NCBI RefSeq assembly: GCF_050633125.1 | Contig: NZ_JBOEFX010000076.1 | Coordinates: 18,271-82,270 of the forward strand | Length of the DNA stretch: 64,000 nt | Reading direction: 5' to 3' | DNA from: Lewinella sp050633125 | GTDB lineage: Bacteria; Bacteroidota; Bacteroidia; Chitinophagales; Saprospiraceae | Shown: positions 42,801-50,700 of the stretch, one piece after another | Position numbering within the stretch: the stretch's first letter is position 1 | Layout of the letters: each line of letters opens with the position of its first letter | Translations under genes and position numbers: made by a program | The notes under the pieces: model-generated | Database searches by the model: none | What the model was told of the DNA's origin: nothing | What the model saw: only the letters and a program-made list of their open reading frames with translations

Positions 42801-43337
42801 GGCAAAGATTTAGGGATCAAAGATTTGCTTTCCTATCTGCTTTACCCCAAGGTTTATCAAGATTACTCCGACTTCCGCGAAGAATTTGGCGAAATCAGTA
42901 ACTTGCCTAGTCCTGCTTTCTTTTATGGTTTAAAACCTAATGAAGAAATCATGGTGACCATCGCTCCGGGTAAAACCATCATGATCAGGTACCTCAACAG
43001 CACCGCTGCTGATGACCTAGGTAACCGACTGGTATTCTTCACTTTAAATGGACAGACTCGATCTGTACAGCTTCGCGACCGCAATCTAAAAGTTGAACGC
43101 GTAATGAATCGTAAAGCGAGCGGTGATAAAGAAATCGGTGTACCACTGCAAGGAAACCTCAGCAAGATACTGGTAAAGGAAGGACAGGAAATCAAAGAAA
43201 ATGCTCCTCTATTCATCATTGAAGCGATGAAAATGGAGAGTACCATTACTTCGCCCGTAGCCGGTACCGTGAAGAAGGTTCACTTGAAAGAAAAGACGCT
43301 GGTACAGCAGGATGATTTGGTGGTGGAGTTGGAGTAA
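39885..43337 (+). CDS. pyc: Pyruvate carboxylase
   Basis: 1150 residues, full family length. The order is complete: a biotin carboxylase domain (about 1-470) with KILVANRGEIAIRILRAA, the ATP-binding loop AASGGGGRGMRVV, and EVNPRIQVEHTITEEITG; a carboxyltransferase domain (about 545-850) with DTTFRDGHQSLLATRMRT and the metal-binding LHTHDTSSIQAATYLKA; a PYC-OADA-like domain; and a C-terminal biotin carrier domain with IIEAMKMEST (biotinylated Lys at about residue 1113). It makes oxaloacetate from pyruvate and bicarbonate, feeding the TCA cycle and gluconeogenesis. It is transcribed alone. Confidence 0.97.
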   Translation: MPKKIQRFKKILVANRGEIAIRILRAASELKLRTMAMYTFEDRYSLHRYKADEAYQIGPDDEPLKPYLDIEAIIKLAKEKGVDAIHPGYGFLSENVDFARRCREEGIAFVGPSPEAMERLGDKMAAKVLARAVDVPLIEDSQQDLDNAEIALAEAQRIGYPIMIKAASGGGGRGMRVVRNDEQLVTEYHEAKGEAKTAFGDDTVFLEKYIEEPKHIEVQILGDQQGNIVHLYERDCSVQRRFQKVVEVAPSITLKKETREKLYEYAIRLGKEVNYSCAGTVEFLVDKEENIYFIEVNPRIQVEHTITEEITGIDLVRSQILITMGYPLAHKTIFIRNQDDVKINGFAIQCRVTTEDPQNGFKPDYGTLIAYRSASGMGIRLDAGSAFPGAKISPYFDSMLVKVTAWGRTLEGASERLHRALREFRIRGVKTNIGFLLNLLQNPTFKKGQATVGFIPAHPELLKTPNWKDRGTKLVSYLAEVNINGNADVKYHDKTKVFLKPQVPAFVKENPFPQGSKDRLTQLGREGFVADLKADSKIHYTDTTFRDGHQSLLATRMRTFDMLQVAESFAQKHGADVFSMEVWGGATFDVAMRFLKEDPWKRLAQLRKAMPNVLLQMLLRGSNAVGYTAYPDNLVIRFIEEAAETGVDIFRIFDSLNWVDNMATSIKTVRENTNSLAEACICYSGDITDPTKTKFTLQYYLDMAKELEDHGAHIIAIKDMAGLLKPLAAELLVSKLKETVDTPIHLHTHDTSSIQAATYLKAIEAGVDVVDVSISALSGLTSQPNFNSVVAMMQGHERENKIDLPSLNAYSAYWESVRAYYYPFETELRAGTASVYEHEIPGGQYSNLRPQARGLGLEEQFETIKANYQAANDLFGGLIKVTPSSKVVGDMAMFMTSNDLTKEDVLERGNKLAFPDSVKALMRGDLGQINGGFPKEIQQLVLKEEAPYTERPNAHMEPIDFDKELKTFQKAFGKDLGIKDLLSYLLYPKVYQDYSDFREEFGEISNLPSPAFFYGLKPNEEIMVTIAPGKTIMIRYLNSTAADDLGNRLVFFTLNGQTRSVQLRDRNLKVERVMNRKASGDKEIGVPLQGNLSKILVKEGQEIKENAPLFIIEAMKMESTITSPVAGTVKKVHLKEKTLVQQDDLVVELE

Positions 43338-43422
43338 GCCAATTTCATTTAGCAAGGTGTAATTTCCTATCTTATATTAGAGCAAATACACCGAAGTTTA
43401 TTAATAACCTAAATAGAACGCG

Positions 43423-43497
43423 GATCCAACGGATTTAACAGATCAACACATATTTTTCATTAAATAAGCCGTGATAATCTGTTAAATCCGTTCGATC
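43423..43497. repeat. Inverted repeat, 21-base arms
   Basis: The left arm (43423-43443) and the reverse complement of the right arm (43477-43497) match at 20 of 21 bases; the arms contain ACGGATTTAACAGAT. They enclose an AT-rich 33-base loop. From memory, similar 'ATCTGTTAAATCCGTT' blocks occur between genes in many Bacteroidota, so a dispersed palindromic repeat is likely. A second copy is not in this window. Confidence 0.6.
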
Positions 43498-43614
43498 AGT
43501 TTTCTATCCTTTTAAATCCATAAGTATTGAGAAGCATTTTATTTGGCTTTACTTACCTTAATGTTTAGTCGAATACCTATTTTAGTAAATTGTTCCTTAC
43601 TAAAACACCAAAAC

Positions 43615-45567
43615 ATGCGCACTCTCAAAGTTTTTCTCTCTGCTCTGTTTCTTTTTCTAGGCATTTATTCCCCTATCATCGCCCAAGATTACATCATGGA
43701 CGGCAGTCCCATAACGGATTGTGGCGGCGTGTTTTTTGACCCAGGAGGAGACGATGATTACGAAGCTAACACTACCCTCTCTACCTTGATTTGCAGTGAT
43801 GGCACAGGAAGCACTCATAGCTTAGTGCAGTTTTCTAGCATCCAGTTGCTACCTGGCGATACCCTGCGTTTTTATGACGGCAACGATGCCTCAGCGCCAT
43901 TGATCACCCCACCGGTGAGTATTCATGCAGGTATTCCCTTTTCCGTGCAAGCGACAGCCGCTAATTTGACCGGTTGTATTTACGTTGAATTTAGCAGTGA
44001 TGATGAAGGAGAAAGCGATGGTTGGGAAGCTACAATTGCCTGCTTATCCTCTTGCCAGCCCATAATAGCAGACATAGCGAGTATGCCCCCTGCGATATCG
44101 AATACCCCTTTTATTGATATATGTCCCGGAGACACCGTACACTTTGATGCACAAGCCATTTTTCCTCAGAACGGGCTTGTTTATCCTCAAGATTTGGCGA
44201 CCAGCACCGTTAACTGGCAGTTTGGTGACGGAACCTTTAATAACAGCCCCCAGGTTGAGAAGGTCTTTACCGAGCCTGGATTTTACTTAGTACAACTCGA
44301 CATTACCGATGCGATGGGCTGTCCTACCGTAAATATTCCTTTCCGCTTTGTCAGGGTATCTCCGGGAATTAGCCTTGCAGCCAGCGAATTGCTGCAAGAC
44401 AGCTATTGCTGGGGCGATACTATTCTATTGTACACCTTGCTTGATTCATTGAACAATATTCCTGGCTTCACCCTTTTGCCTTCTACCTTGGTTACTTACA
44501 GTGCGGGAGCACTTGGTGATACGCTATTACTCCCCGATGGATCTGGCGAGCAATATGAATCTGTAATTACTTTTAATCAATTTCCGGCAGGCGCTACGGT
44601 CAGTGAAGAAAATCCAATAGACAGCCTCTGGATGAACCTGGAACATTCTTACTCCGGAGATTTAGATATCGAGCTGATTTGCCCTAACGGGAGTAGTATT
44701 TTCTTACTTGATTATCCAAGCGGCACAGGGAGCACTAATTTTGGAGAGCCTTTTGCTAACAATCCTGTTGACGGTGTATCCTCCGATACTACTTTAGGTA
44801 TCCCCTATCGATACACCTTCGTTCCAGAAAGTGCCAATGGCACCTTGATCGAGTTTGATGTCAACGCCCCGACCTATTCTTACACCACGGTTCCCAGTTA
44901 TATTGATGGCACCATTTACACCTATACGGACACTTACTTCCCGGCCGGAAGCTACGAGCCTGAAGATAGCTTCAACGATTTGCAAGGTTGTCCATTAAAT
45001 GGAGAATGGAAGATAAGAGTAACAGATAATCTAGGCCTGGATAATGGCGTCATCTTCTCTTGGGGAATCAATGTAGAAGGCGAAATTGAAGCAAATGGAG
45101 AAGAAATTGTAAGCGCCGCCACTTGGTATTGGGAAAATAGCGATGATATCCTTTTTCAAAATTTAGACAGTATCCTTATACTCCCTCAAGATATTGGTCT
45201 GACGACCTTGCAATTTACCATTGAAGATAACCTGGGCTGCCTTACAGATACCACCATCACGCTAGAAATCCTCCCCAGCGATGATCCAAACTGTATGGTT
45301 AACGATGCCGAATACCTTCTAGAAAACGACGCTTGGACCATCTACCCCAACCCTTTCAATGACAACTTCACGGTAAAAATTAACGATTCTCCGGCCCGCT
45401 ACCAGCTGGAAGTGTACAATGCTTTAGGCCAAAAAACAATAAGCAAGATTTTTACAAATGAGGAAAGTATTTCTACAGAAAACTGGGTTACGGGTATTTA
45501 TTTCTTACGGATCAAAGATTTGGAAGGGCATGTTTTGGTAGTGGATCAATTGGTGAAGGTGCGGTAA
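43615..45567 (+). CDS. T9SS type A protein with CUB-like, PKD and P-domains
   Basis: 650 residues from the ATG at 43615. An earlier in-frame start at 43543 adds 24 residues before a good signal peptide (MRTLKVFLSALFLFLGIYSP) and is less likely. The order is signal peptide, a CUB-like domain (about 25-145, ICSDGTGSTH), PKD (about 165-245, WQFGDGTFNN), a P-like domain (about 300-495, EHSYSGDLDIELICPNG), and a C-terminal type A sorting domain (last 80 residues: YPNPFNDNFTVKI, LEVYNALGQK, WVTGIYFLRI). The first 500 residues are a paralogue of the N-terminal third of the protein at 21156. The type A ending predicts T9SS export with cleavage and attachment, or release. Confidence 0.9.
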   Translation: MRTLKVFLSALFLFLGIYSPIIAQDYIMDGSPITDCGGVFFDPGGDDDYEANTTLSTLICSDGTGSTHSLVQFSSIQLLPGDTLRFYDGNDASAPLITPPVSIHAGIPFSVQATAANLTGCIYVEFSSDDEGESDGWEATIACLSSCQPIIADIASMPPAISNTPFIDICPGDTVHFDAQAIFPQNGLVYPQDLATSTVNWQFGDGTFNNSPQVEKVFTEPGFYLVQLDITDAMGCPTVNIPFRFVRVSPGISLAASELLQDSYCWGDTILLYTLLDSLNNIPGFTLLPSTLVTYSAGALGDTLLLPDGSGEQYESVITFNQFPAGATVSEENPIDSLWMNLEHSYSGDLDIELICPNGSSIFLLDYPSGTGSTNFGEPFANNPVDGVSSDTTLGIPYRYTFVPESANGTLIEFDVNAPTYSYTTVPSYIDGTIYTYTDTYFPAGSYEPEDSFNDLQGCPLNGEWKIRVTDNLGLDNGVIFSWGINVEGEIEANGEEIVSAATWYWENSDDILFQNLDSILILPQDIGLTTLQFTIEDNLGCLTDTTITLEILPSDDPNCMVNDAEYLLENDAWTIYPNPFNDNFTVKINDSPARYQLEVYNALGQKTISKIFTNEESISTENWVTGIYFLRIKDLEGHVLVVDQLVKVR

Positions 45568-45689
45568 TGGATTGTGTGCTGGAATGATGTCTTTATTCAA
45601 ATTCAATTCGGCGTTGACTTTGCCTACAGCAGAGTGTACGTAAAAATCCGTTTTGCGGAGGTTGCTAAGTAAGGCAAAATCGTGGAACT

Positions 45690-46007
45690 ATGAGACCCAA
45701 CCAAACAATAATAAAAAACAATCTGCTTTCTATTGCAGCAGCTTTACTGTTTTCTATTGTAAATATTTTTGGGCTAATCTTCTCATTTAATGGAAGAACC
45801 GGTGAGTTCAATCACCTCGTTTATTTAGTTGCGCAAGAGTTTTGGCCCTTTGCGAGCGGTGTGATTTTTAAGATGTTTTTTCTTACAGTTGAAGCGTTAC
45901 TCATTTTTCTGTTCCTTCGGAAAATCAGTAACAAATCGGTAGTGATAGTAATAACTTCATTATTGATCTTACTATCACTCCCCTTACTTGACTTAAGCGG
46001 TTTATAA
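45690..46007 (+). CDS. Small membrane protein, unknown function
   Basis: 105 residues with three hydrophobic segments (about 10-32, 53-75 and 83-102) and no recognised motif. AT-rich relative to its neighbours. It lies 122 bases after the type A T9SS gene, before the sorting-domain relic. The open frame and ATG are sound, but with no family it remains hypothetical. Confidence 0.5.
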   Translation: MRPNQTIIKNNLLSIAAALLFSIVNIFGLIFSFNGRTGEFNHLVYLVAQEFWPFASGVIFKMFFLTVEALLIFLFLRKISNKSVVIVITSLLILLSLPLLDLSGL

Positions 46008-46014
46008 TCACCAA

Positions 46015-46104
46015 GCCTGCTCTACCAGCTGGAAGTGTACAATGTACTAGGTCAAAAAAAATAAGTAAGAATTTTACAAATGAGGAAAATATTTCTACAG
46101 AAAG
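46015..46104 (+). pseudogene. Relic of a T9SS type A sorting-domain coding sequence
   Basis: This stretch repeats 45394-45481, the sorting-domain coding part of the gene just upstream, at about 90% identity over 81 aligned bases (about seven substitutions and one lost base). Translated in the matching frame it reads YQLEVYNVLGQKK and then stops. It has no start, no upstream exportable domain, and sits between two unrelated short genes. It is either a partial tandem duplication or the last piece of a deleted second T9SS gene. Confidence 0.8.
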
Positions 46105-46148
46105 AGGTAGAACAACCTAGCCATGACTCAAATGGTGATACTATAAAT

Positions 46149-46685
46149 ATGAAAAAAAGCCTTGTAGGAGCTGTCCTAATCCTGATTTTCTCTGCATGTC
46201 ACAAAACGCCATCTCATTTAGACAAGGGTAATTGGGGCTTACGCAAACTTGACAAAGTATACCATCTACCTATCGATGACACCCCAATACTGGTTTGCGA
46301 AAAATTCGTACCACAGTTTTCTTCTGATAAATATGAAGTAAGGCTTTACTTCCCAAACCTTGAGCAGGTGAGAGTAGATTCCATATTTAATATGCAAAAG
46401 CATCAGATCATAAATTTACTTGATGGAATGAAATTTACGCTTACTGATTTGACCTCAGGGGAAGAATTGGCAAGATTAGATCTTACAAAAGAGAATTTTT
46501 TCAGCTATATTTCTTTTAACCGTAATCCGGACAAGCCACTTTCCTGTTGGATATCTCCTCAATTAAATCTCCGTAAAAAGCATAAGTATAAAATGGGCTT
46601 AATCATCCCCACAGAGAGCAAAAATCAAAAAGAATCACTTGATATTGTGCTTATTGTTGGGGTTGGAAGATTTCCGAGTCTTTAA
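46149..46685 (+). CDS. Lipoprotein, unknown function
   Basis: 178 residues from the ATG at 46149. The signal peptide ends with lipobox FSAC (Cys 17). An earlier in-frame ATG at 46080 lies inside the sorting-domain relic and is rejected. The rest is a mixed sheet/helix domain with no known motif; the best-conserved-looking stretch is ILVCEKFVPQFSSDKYEVRL. It sits in a small AT-rich patch of unrecognised genes. Confidence 0.65.
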   Translation: MKKSLVGAVLILIFSACHKTPSHLDKGNWGLRKLDKVYHLPIDDTPILVCEKFVPQFSSDKYEVRLYFPNLEQVRVDSIFNMQKHQIINLLDGMKFTLTDLTSGEELARLDLTKENFFSYISFNRNPDKPLSCWISPQLNLRKKHKYKMGLIIPTESKNQKESLDIVLIVGVGRFPSL

Positions 46686-46774
46686 AGAACTACCAACATA
46701 GGGGTGTTAGTAGTTGGCGTATTAAATGGTTAAATCATGTGTGTTTTTTTGATTTTTCCCAATAAATAAATAAA

Positions 46775-47086
46775 ATGAGATCTCAATTGAATCAACTATT
46801 CTTTCTGTTAAACAACAGAGCCACTATGCTACTCTACAATGACGACAGCTATAGTAGCTTAGTAAACTTTTTCATCGGATATGAACTGAGTATTAATCAC
46901 TTTTCAGCACCTGAAACTTTGAGCTTTAATGAATGGTTAATGCAGGAAGAAGGTCGGAGATTTAGCGCTAATTGGTCTTCATATATATTACAGAAAAACG
47001 AAAATAATGAGGAACGTTCAAAAGAGATGTTACTCAAGTATTTCGAAGCATACATAAAGACGCTTTCTTTCCAGCCTACTGATTAG
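46775..47086 (+). CDS. Small soluble protein, unknown function
   Basis: 103 residues with no signal peptide or membrane helix. It is helix-rich, with a phrase SLVNFFIGYELSI in the middle and a charged C-terminal helix. I recognise no family. Small acidic helical proteins of this kind can be immunity or regulatory proteins, but nothing in the window shows that. It lies 89 bases after the lipoprotein gene. Confidence 0.5.
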   Translation: MRSQLNQLFFLLNNRATMLLYNDDSYSSLVNFFIGYELSINHFSAPETLSFNEWLMQEEGRRFSANWSSYILQKNENNEERSKEMLLKYFEAYIKTLSFQPTD

Positions 47087-47131
47087 CTATCCGACTTGTT
47101 CGCCACCCCACATGCAGTATCTCGATGTATT

Positions 47132-47482
47132 ATGTTTAGAAAATATCTGGTCAATATTCATAAATTTTATAATCATTTCTACGCTGGTGAAATGGATTCC
47201 CCTATAATGCCCCCTTTAATTTTCGGTGTAACTTTAACCTCTTTCTTGGCTGCTATTGATATAGCCTTCAATAATAGACACTGGATAGAATGGTTAACAA
47301 GTTCTCATAAGATAATGATTACTGCACCTGGTTTTACTGTGATGTTTGTCACGTACATGTGGTACAGAAGTAGATTGCCAAGTAGCTCAGAGCTTATGAA
47401 TAAGAAAGGAATGTGGCTTGGTATTATTTTAAGTATGATTGCAATATTAAGCGCACTAATTGCTTCTGGAATAAACCCATAA
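47132..47482 (+). CDS. Small membrane protein, unknown function
   Basis: 116 residues from the ATG at 47132; a TTG at 47096 would add 12 residues and is less likely. Three hydrophobic segments (about 30-48, 63-80 and 92-111) alternate with basic loops. No known motif. It lies 45 bases after the preceding small gene in the same direction, so the two may be co-transcribed. Confidence 0.5.
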   Translation: MFRKYLVNIHKFYNHFYAGEMDSPIMPPLIFGVTLTSFLAAIDIAFNNRHWIEWLTSSHKIMITAPGFTVMFVTYMWYRSRLPSSSELMNKKGMWLGIILSMIAILSALIASGINP

Positions 47483-47514
47483 TTTCCTTCCTACCTACTG
47501 GCTAGCTCATATCC

Positions 47515-47568
47515 GCCGTGCGCCTTAGCCGATGGATGCATAGCGCACAGTGGGCGAAGGTGCACGGC
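47515..47568. repeat. GC-rich imperfect inverted repeat
   Basis: GCCGTGCGCCTTAGCC (47515-47530) matches the reverse complement of 47553-47568 at 14 of 16 bases (one mismatch is a G-T wobble). It stands out as GC-rich inside an AT-rich gap. A short similar stretch (CCGTGCGCC) is in the gap at 4.9 kb, but the rest differs. No T-run follows. Confidence 0.4.
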
Positions 47569-47760
47569 GCTTGCCTAAATCGGGATGACCTTAAACTATT
47601 GCAATAAAAAACCTGTCTCTTTACCTGACGTAATGCTTCTTTGTTGCCTGTCCAGAAATGTAAAAAGCAATAAACATAAGCCCCTCGCTCCGAATAACAT
47701 AGAAATACTGGTAACAATTCCCTCTTTTAAGCAACCAAGAATAGCTCAAAAAAAATACCG

Positions 47761-47768
47761 TAAATTTG
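47761..47768 (+). promoter_or_regulatory. -7 element upstream of the giant T9SS protein
   Basis: TAAATTTG, an exact TAnnTTTG match, 23 bases before the ATG at 47792. No -33 TTG at 19-21 bases. Confidence 0.4.
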
Positions 47769-47791
47769 GGCTGTTCAAAAAAGCCTAAAAC

Positions 47792-50700
47792 ATGCGTTTC
47801 CCCAAAAGCTTCCTTTTTCTATTCATTTTCACACTCAGTAACCTTAGTGTCCTTCTTGCTGCCGATTATTTTTGGATCGGCGGAAGTGGCAACTGGTCAG
47901 ATATTAGTCATTGGGCGACCAGCTCGGGAGGTGCCATTACGCACTCGCAAGCACCTACTGCAGATGATGATATTTTCTTTGATGGAAACTCCTTCACTGC
48001 ACCCGGGCAAACGGTAACCATGAATACCGACATCATTTTTTGTCGCAACATGACCTGGCTGGGAGCGACCAACAACCCCACTTTTATTGGAGGTACCAAT
48101 GTAACCTTGAACATTTATGGTTCGCTGGATTTGATTCCGACCATGACTTTTTCATTTACTGGCCAAACGGTTTTTACCGGCACCTTGCCCACCAACACCA
48201 TCAGCTACGGTACTCATCCAGCTGGGCAAGACGTCTTCTTTGATGGTACTGCTACCTGGTTACTCAACAGTGGGATTACCGTAGACAGTGCTTTTGTATT
48301 AAACGAAGGCAACTTACAGACCAATGGCCAAAACATTGATTGCAAATACTTTGAAAGCCGTACAAATAATAACAGAACGCTAGACTTAGCGGGGTCGATT
48401 ATCACCATTCGTGGTACTACAATTGATCCTTTTAGCGGGAATGTCCCAGAGCAGATCATCCAGCCGCTACGGTTGCATGCAAGCAATCTGACGATGATTG
48501 CTGGAACCTCCACCTTTATTCTTATTGATCCGGTCGTTGATATTTGGATGGAAGGGCCTGGTGTCATTAATTTCAATCGAGTGATTCTGAGCAGTCCGAT
48601 GGGGAATAGCCGCATTATCCCTTGGATACCTAGTGGCAATGGTGCCGATGCGCCTACCATGAACTACAACGAGCTCGACCTCTTCCACCTGACCTTACTC
48701 AATGGCAGCCCTACTATAAACAATCTGATTTTGCACCCCGGTCAGCGTTATCAATTTGAGGCTGGCGAAACCTTTACGCTGGGGGCAATTGATGCACAAG
48801 GAGATTGCCTTCAGAGCATCGGTATAGAATCCAGCTCCGCTGGTGATGCAACCAACTTTGTGACTGGCAGTAACGTAGCAGTCGATTTTGTTTCCCTGCG
48901 AGATATCAATGCGGCGGGTGCTTTTACCGCCAACAATGTGGTAGATTTAGGAAACAATACGGGCTGGACACTCAACCCGCGACCATCGCAAGATTTCTTC
49001 TGGGTAGGTGGTACTGGCAACTGGAACGACCCCACGCACTGGTCATTTACCAGCGGCGGACCGGGCAGTGGTTGTATTCCTTCCCAATTGGACGACGTGT
49101 ATTTTGACGCCAATTCCTTCAATGCCGCCGGCCAATCCGTCACCGTAAATGTAGAAAACGCCTATTGCCGGAGCATGGACTGGACAGGCGCTACCAATAT
49201 GCCCAACCTCACTGGCTTGGCCAATAATTCACTGCGCTTGGGGGGCTCCTTGACTTTTATAACAGCCATGCAACACACCTTTGCGGGCGCTTACTACTTT
49301 GAATCTGATCAACTGGGGAATACCATCACCAGTGCCGGGCAACCATTCAATTTTGATGTGAATTTTTCCGGCACCGGAGGCGAATGGATACTCCAGGATG
49401 ACTTGTACGTAGACTTCAACCTCTATTTCTTTTCTGGTATCCTGCGGACCAATGATCAGGACATGGAAGTCAATCGTTTCTATTCGGAATTTGCCAGTCC
49501 GCGGCAGTTATACCTTGGCTCCTCTTATATCCGAGTGAACCTTCATAACTTTTATGCACCTATTTGGGAGGTAAACACCGACAACCTGTTACTCGATGCA
49601 GGAACCTCTACCATTGAGCACCAAGGGCCATTTTCGGCGCTACACAGAACCTTTGGCACCACTACGGCAGCTTACCACAAGATAATCTTCAGCTCTTTTG
49701 AAGGCCGCCTATTTTCCTTGATTGATTTTCCGGGCACCGATGTGACGATTGATTCTTTATGGTTTCATCAAGAAGGAGCTATTTCTGGTAACAATACCGT
49801 CGATTACTGGTACCTGGCCCCCGGCCATCAATACAATTTCGTTAGTGATGTCACCCAAACGATCAATGAGCTGGATGCCAATGGCAATTGCCTAGATGGA
49901 ATGATCTACATCAGAACCAACAGTACTGGCTACACCACCAATTTCAATATTGCCAACGACCATACTTTTGATCGTATCTTTCTACACGGTATCATACAAA
50001 CCGGTACCGGGAATTTGCAAGCCAATAACTCCATTGACGATGGGGGGAATGTAAACTGGAACTTCGCCAACTTTGCTGGTAGAACCCTTTATTGGGTAGG
50101 TGATGCCGGAGACTGGAACGACGAAAACAATTGGTCACTAAGTTCAGGTGGCCCCGGCGGTGAGTGTATCCCAACCCCAATTGATGATGTTATTTTTGAT
50201 GTCAATTCATTTTCTTCGATCAACCCCTTAGTCAGCAACTCACTAGGAAACAACATGTATTGCCACGATATGACTTGGGAAGCAGGCATCGCCAACACCC
50301 CTAACTTCAACTCCAATTATATACAGATATTTGGCTCGCTGACCATAGAAGGAACAATGGAATGGAACGTTTTCCTGATCAAATTCAATGGTAGTAACAA
50401 TCACACGATAACGACGACAGGGATAAGGTTGCACACCCTCTATTTTGAAGGAACTGGTTCGTACCAACTTACAGACCCATTGAACGCAGCCACTATTAGC
50501 CTCAACCGTGGCACCTTTGACACGAACAACCAGCCTATCATTGTCGAAGACATCGGAGCCATTGGGCTCCCTAATCCCAAAACTTTAATATTGCGCGATT
50601 CGGAAATAGAACTCACTGGTAACAATCCAGGTCCATTTATCTCTACTTTTACGGTCTTTTCAGCAGGACTTGATCTACAACCGGGGAATTCCAACATTTA

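Larger units (their letters stand above)
47483..47791. other. Intergenic region with hairpin, no gene
   Basis: About 310 bases. The first part contains the imperfect inverted repeat at 47515-47568; the rest is AT-rich, with a -7 match (47761-47768) just before the next gene. A 67-codon open frame at 47585-47788 has no ribosomal or domain support and is not counted as a gene. Confidence 0.5.

Noticed and set aside
45394..46104. Composite transposon or insertion sequence bounded by the direct repeat
   Set aside because: No transposase, no terminal inverted repeats and no target duplication; the repeat is part of a coding sequence.
46080..46148. Upstream start for the 46149 lipoprotein
   Set aside because: It falls in the sorting-domain relic and puts 23 residues before a good lipoprotein signal peptide.
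47585..47788. 67-codon open frame in the gap before the giant T9SS gene
   Set aside because: No ribosomal context, no domain, basic random-like composition, and it covers the -7 box of the next gene.
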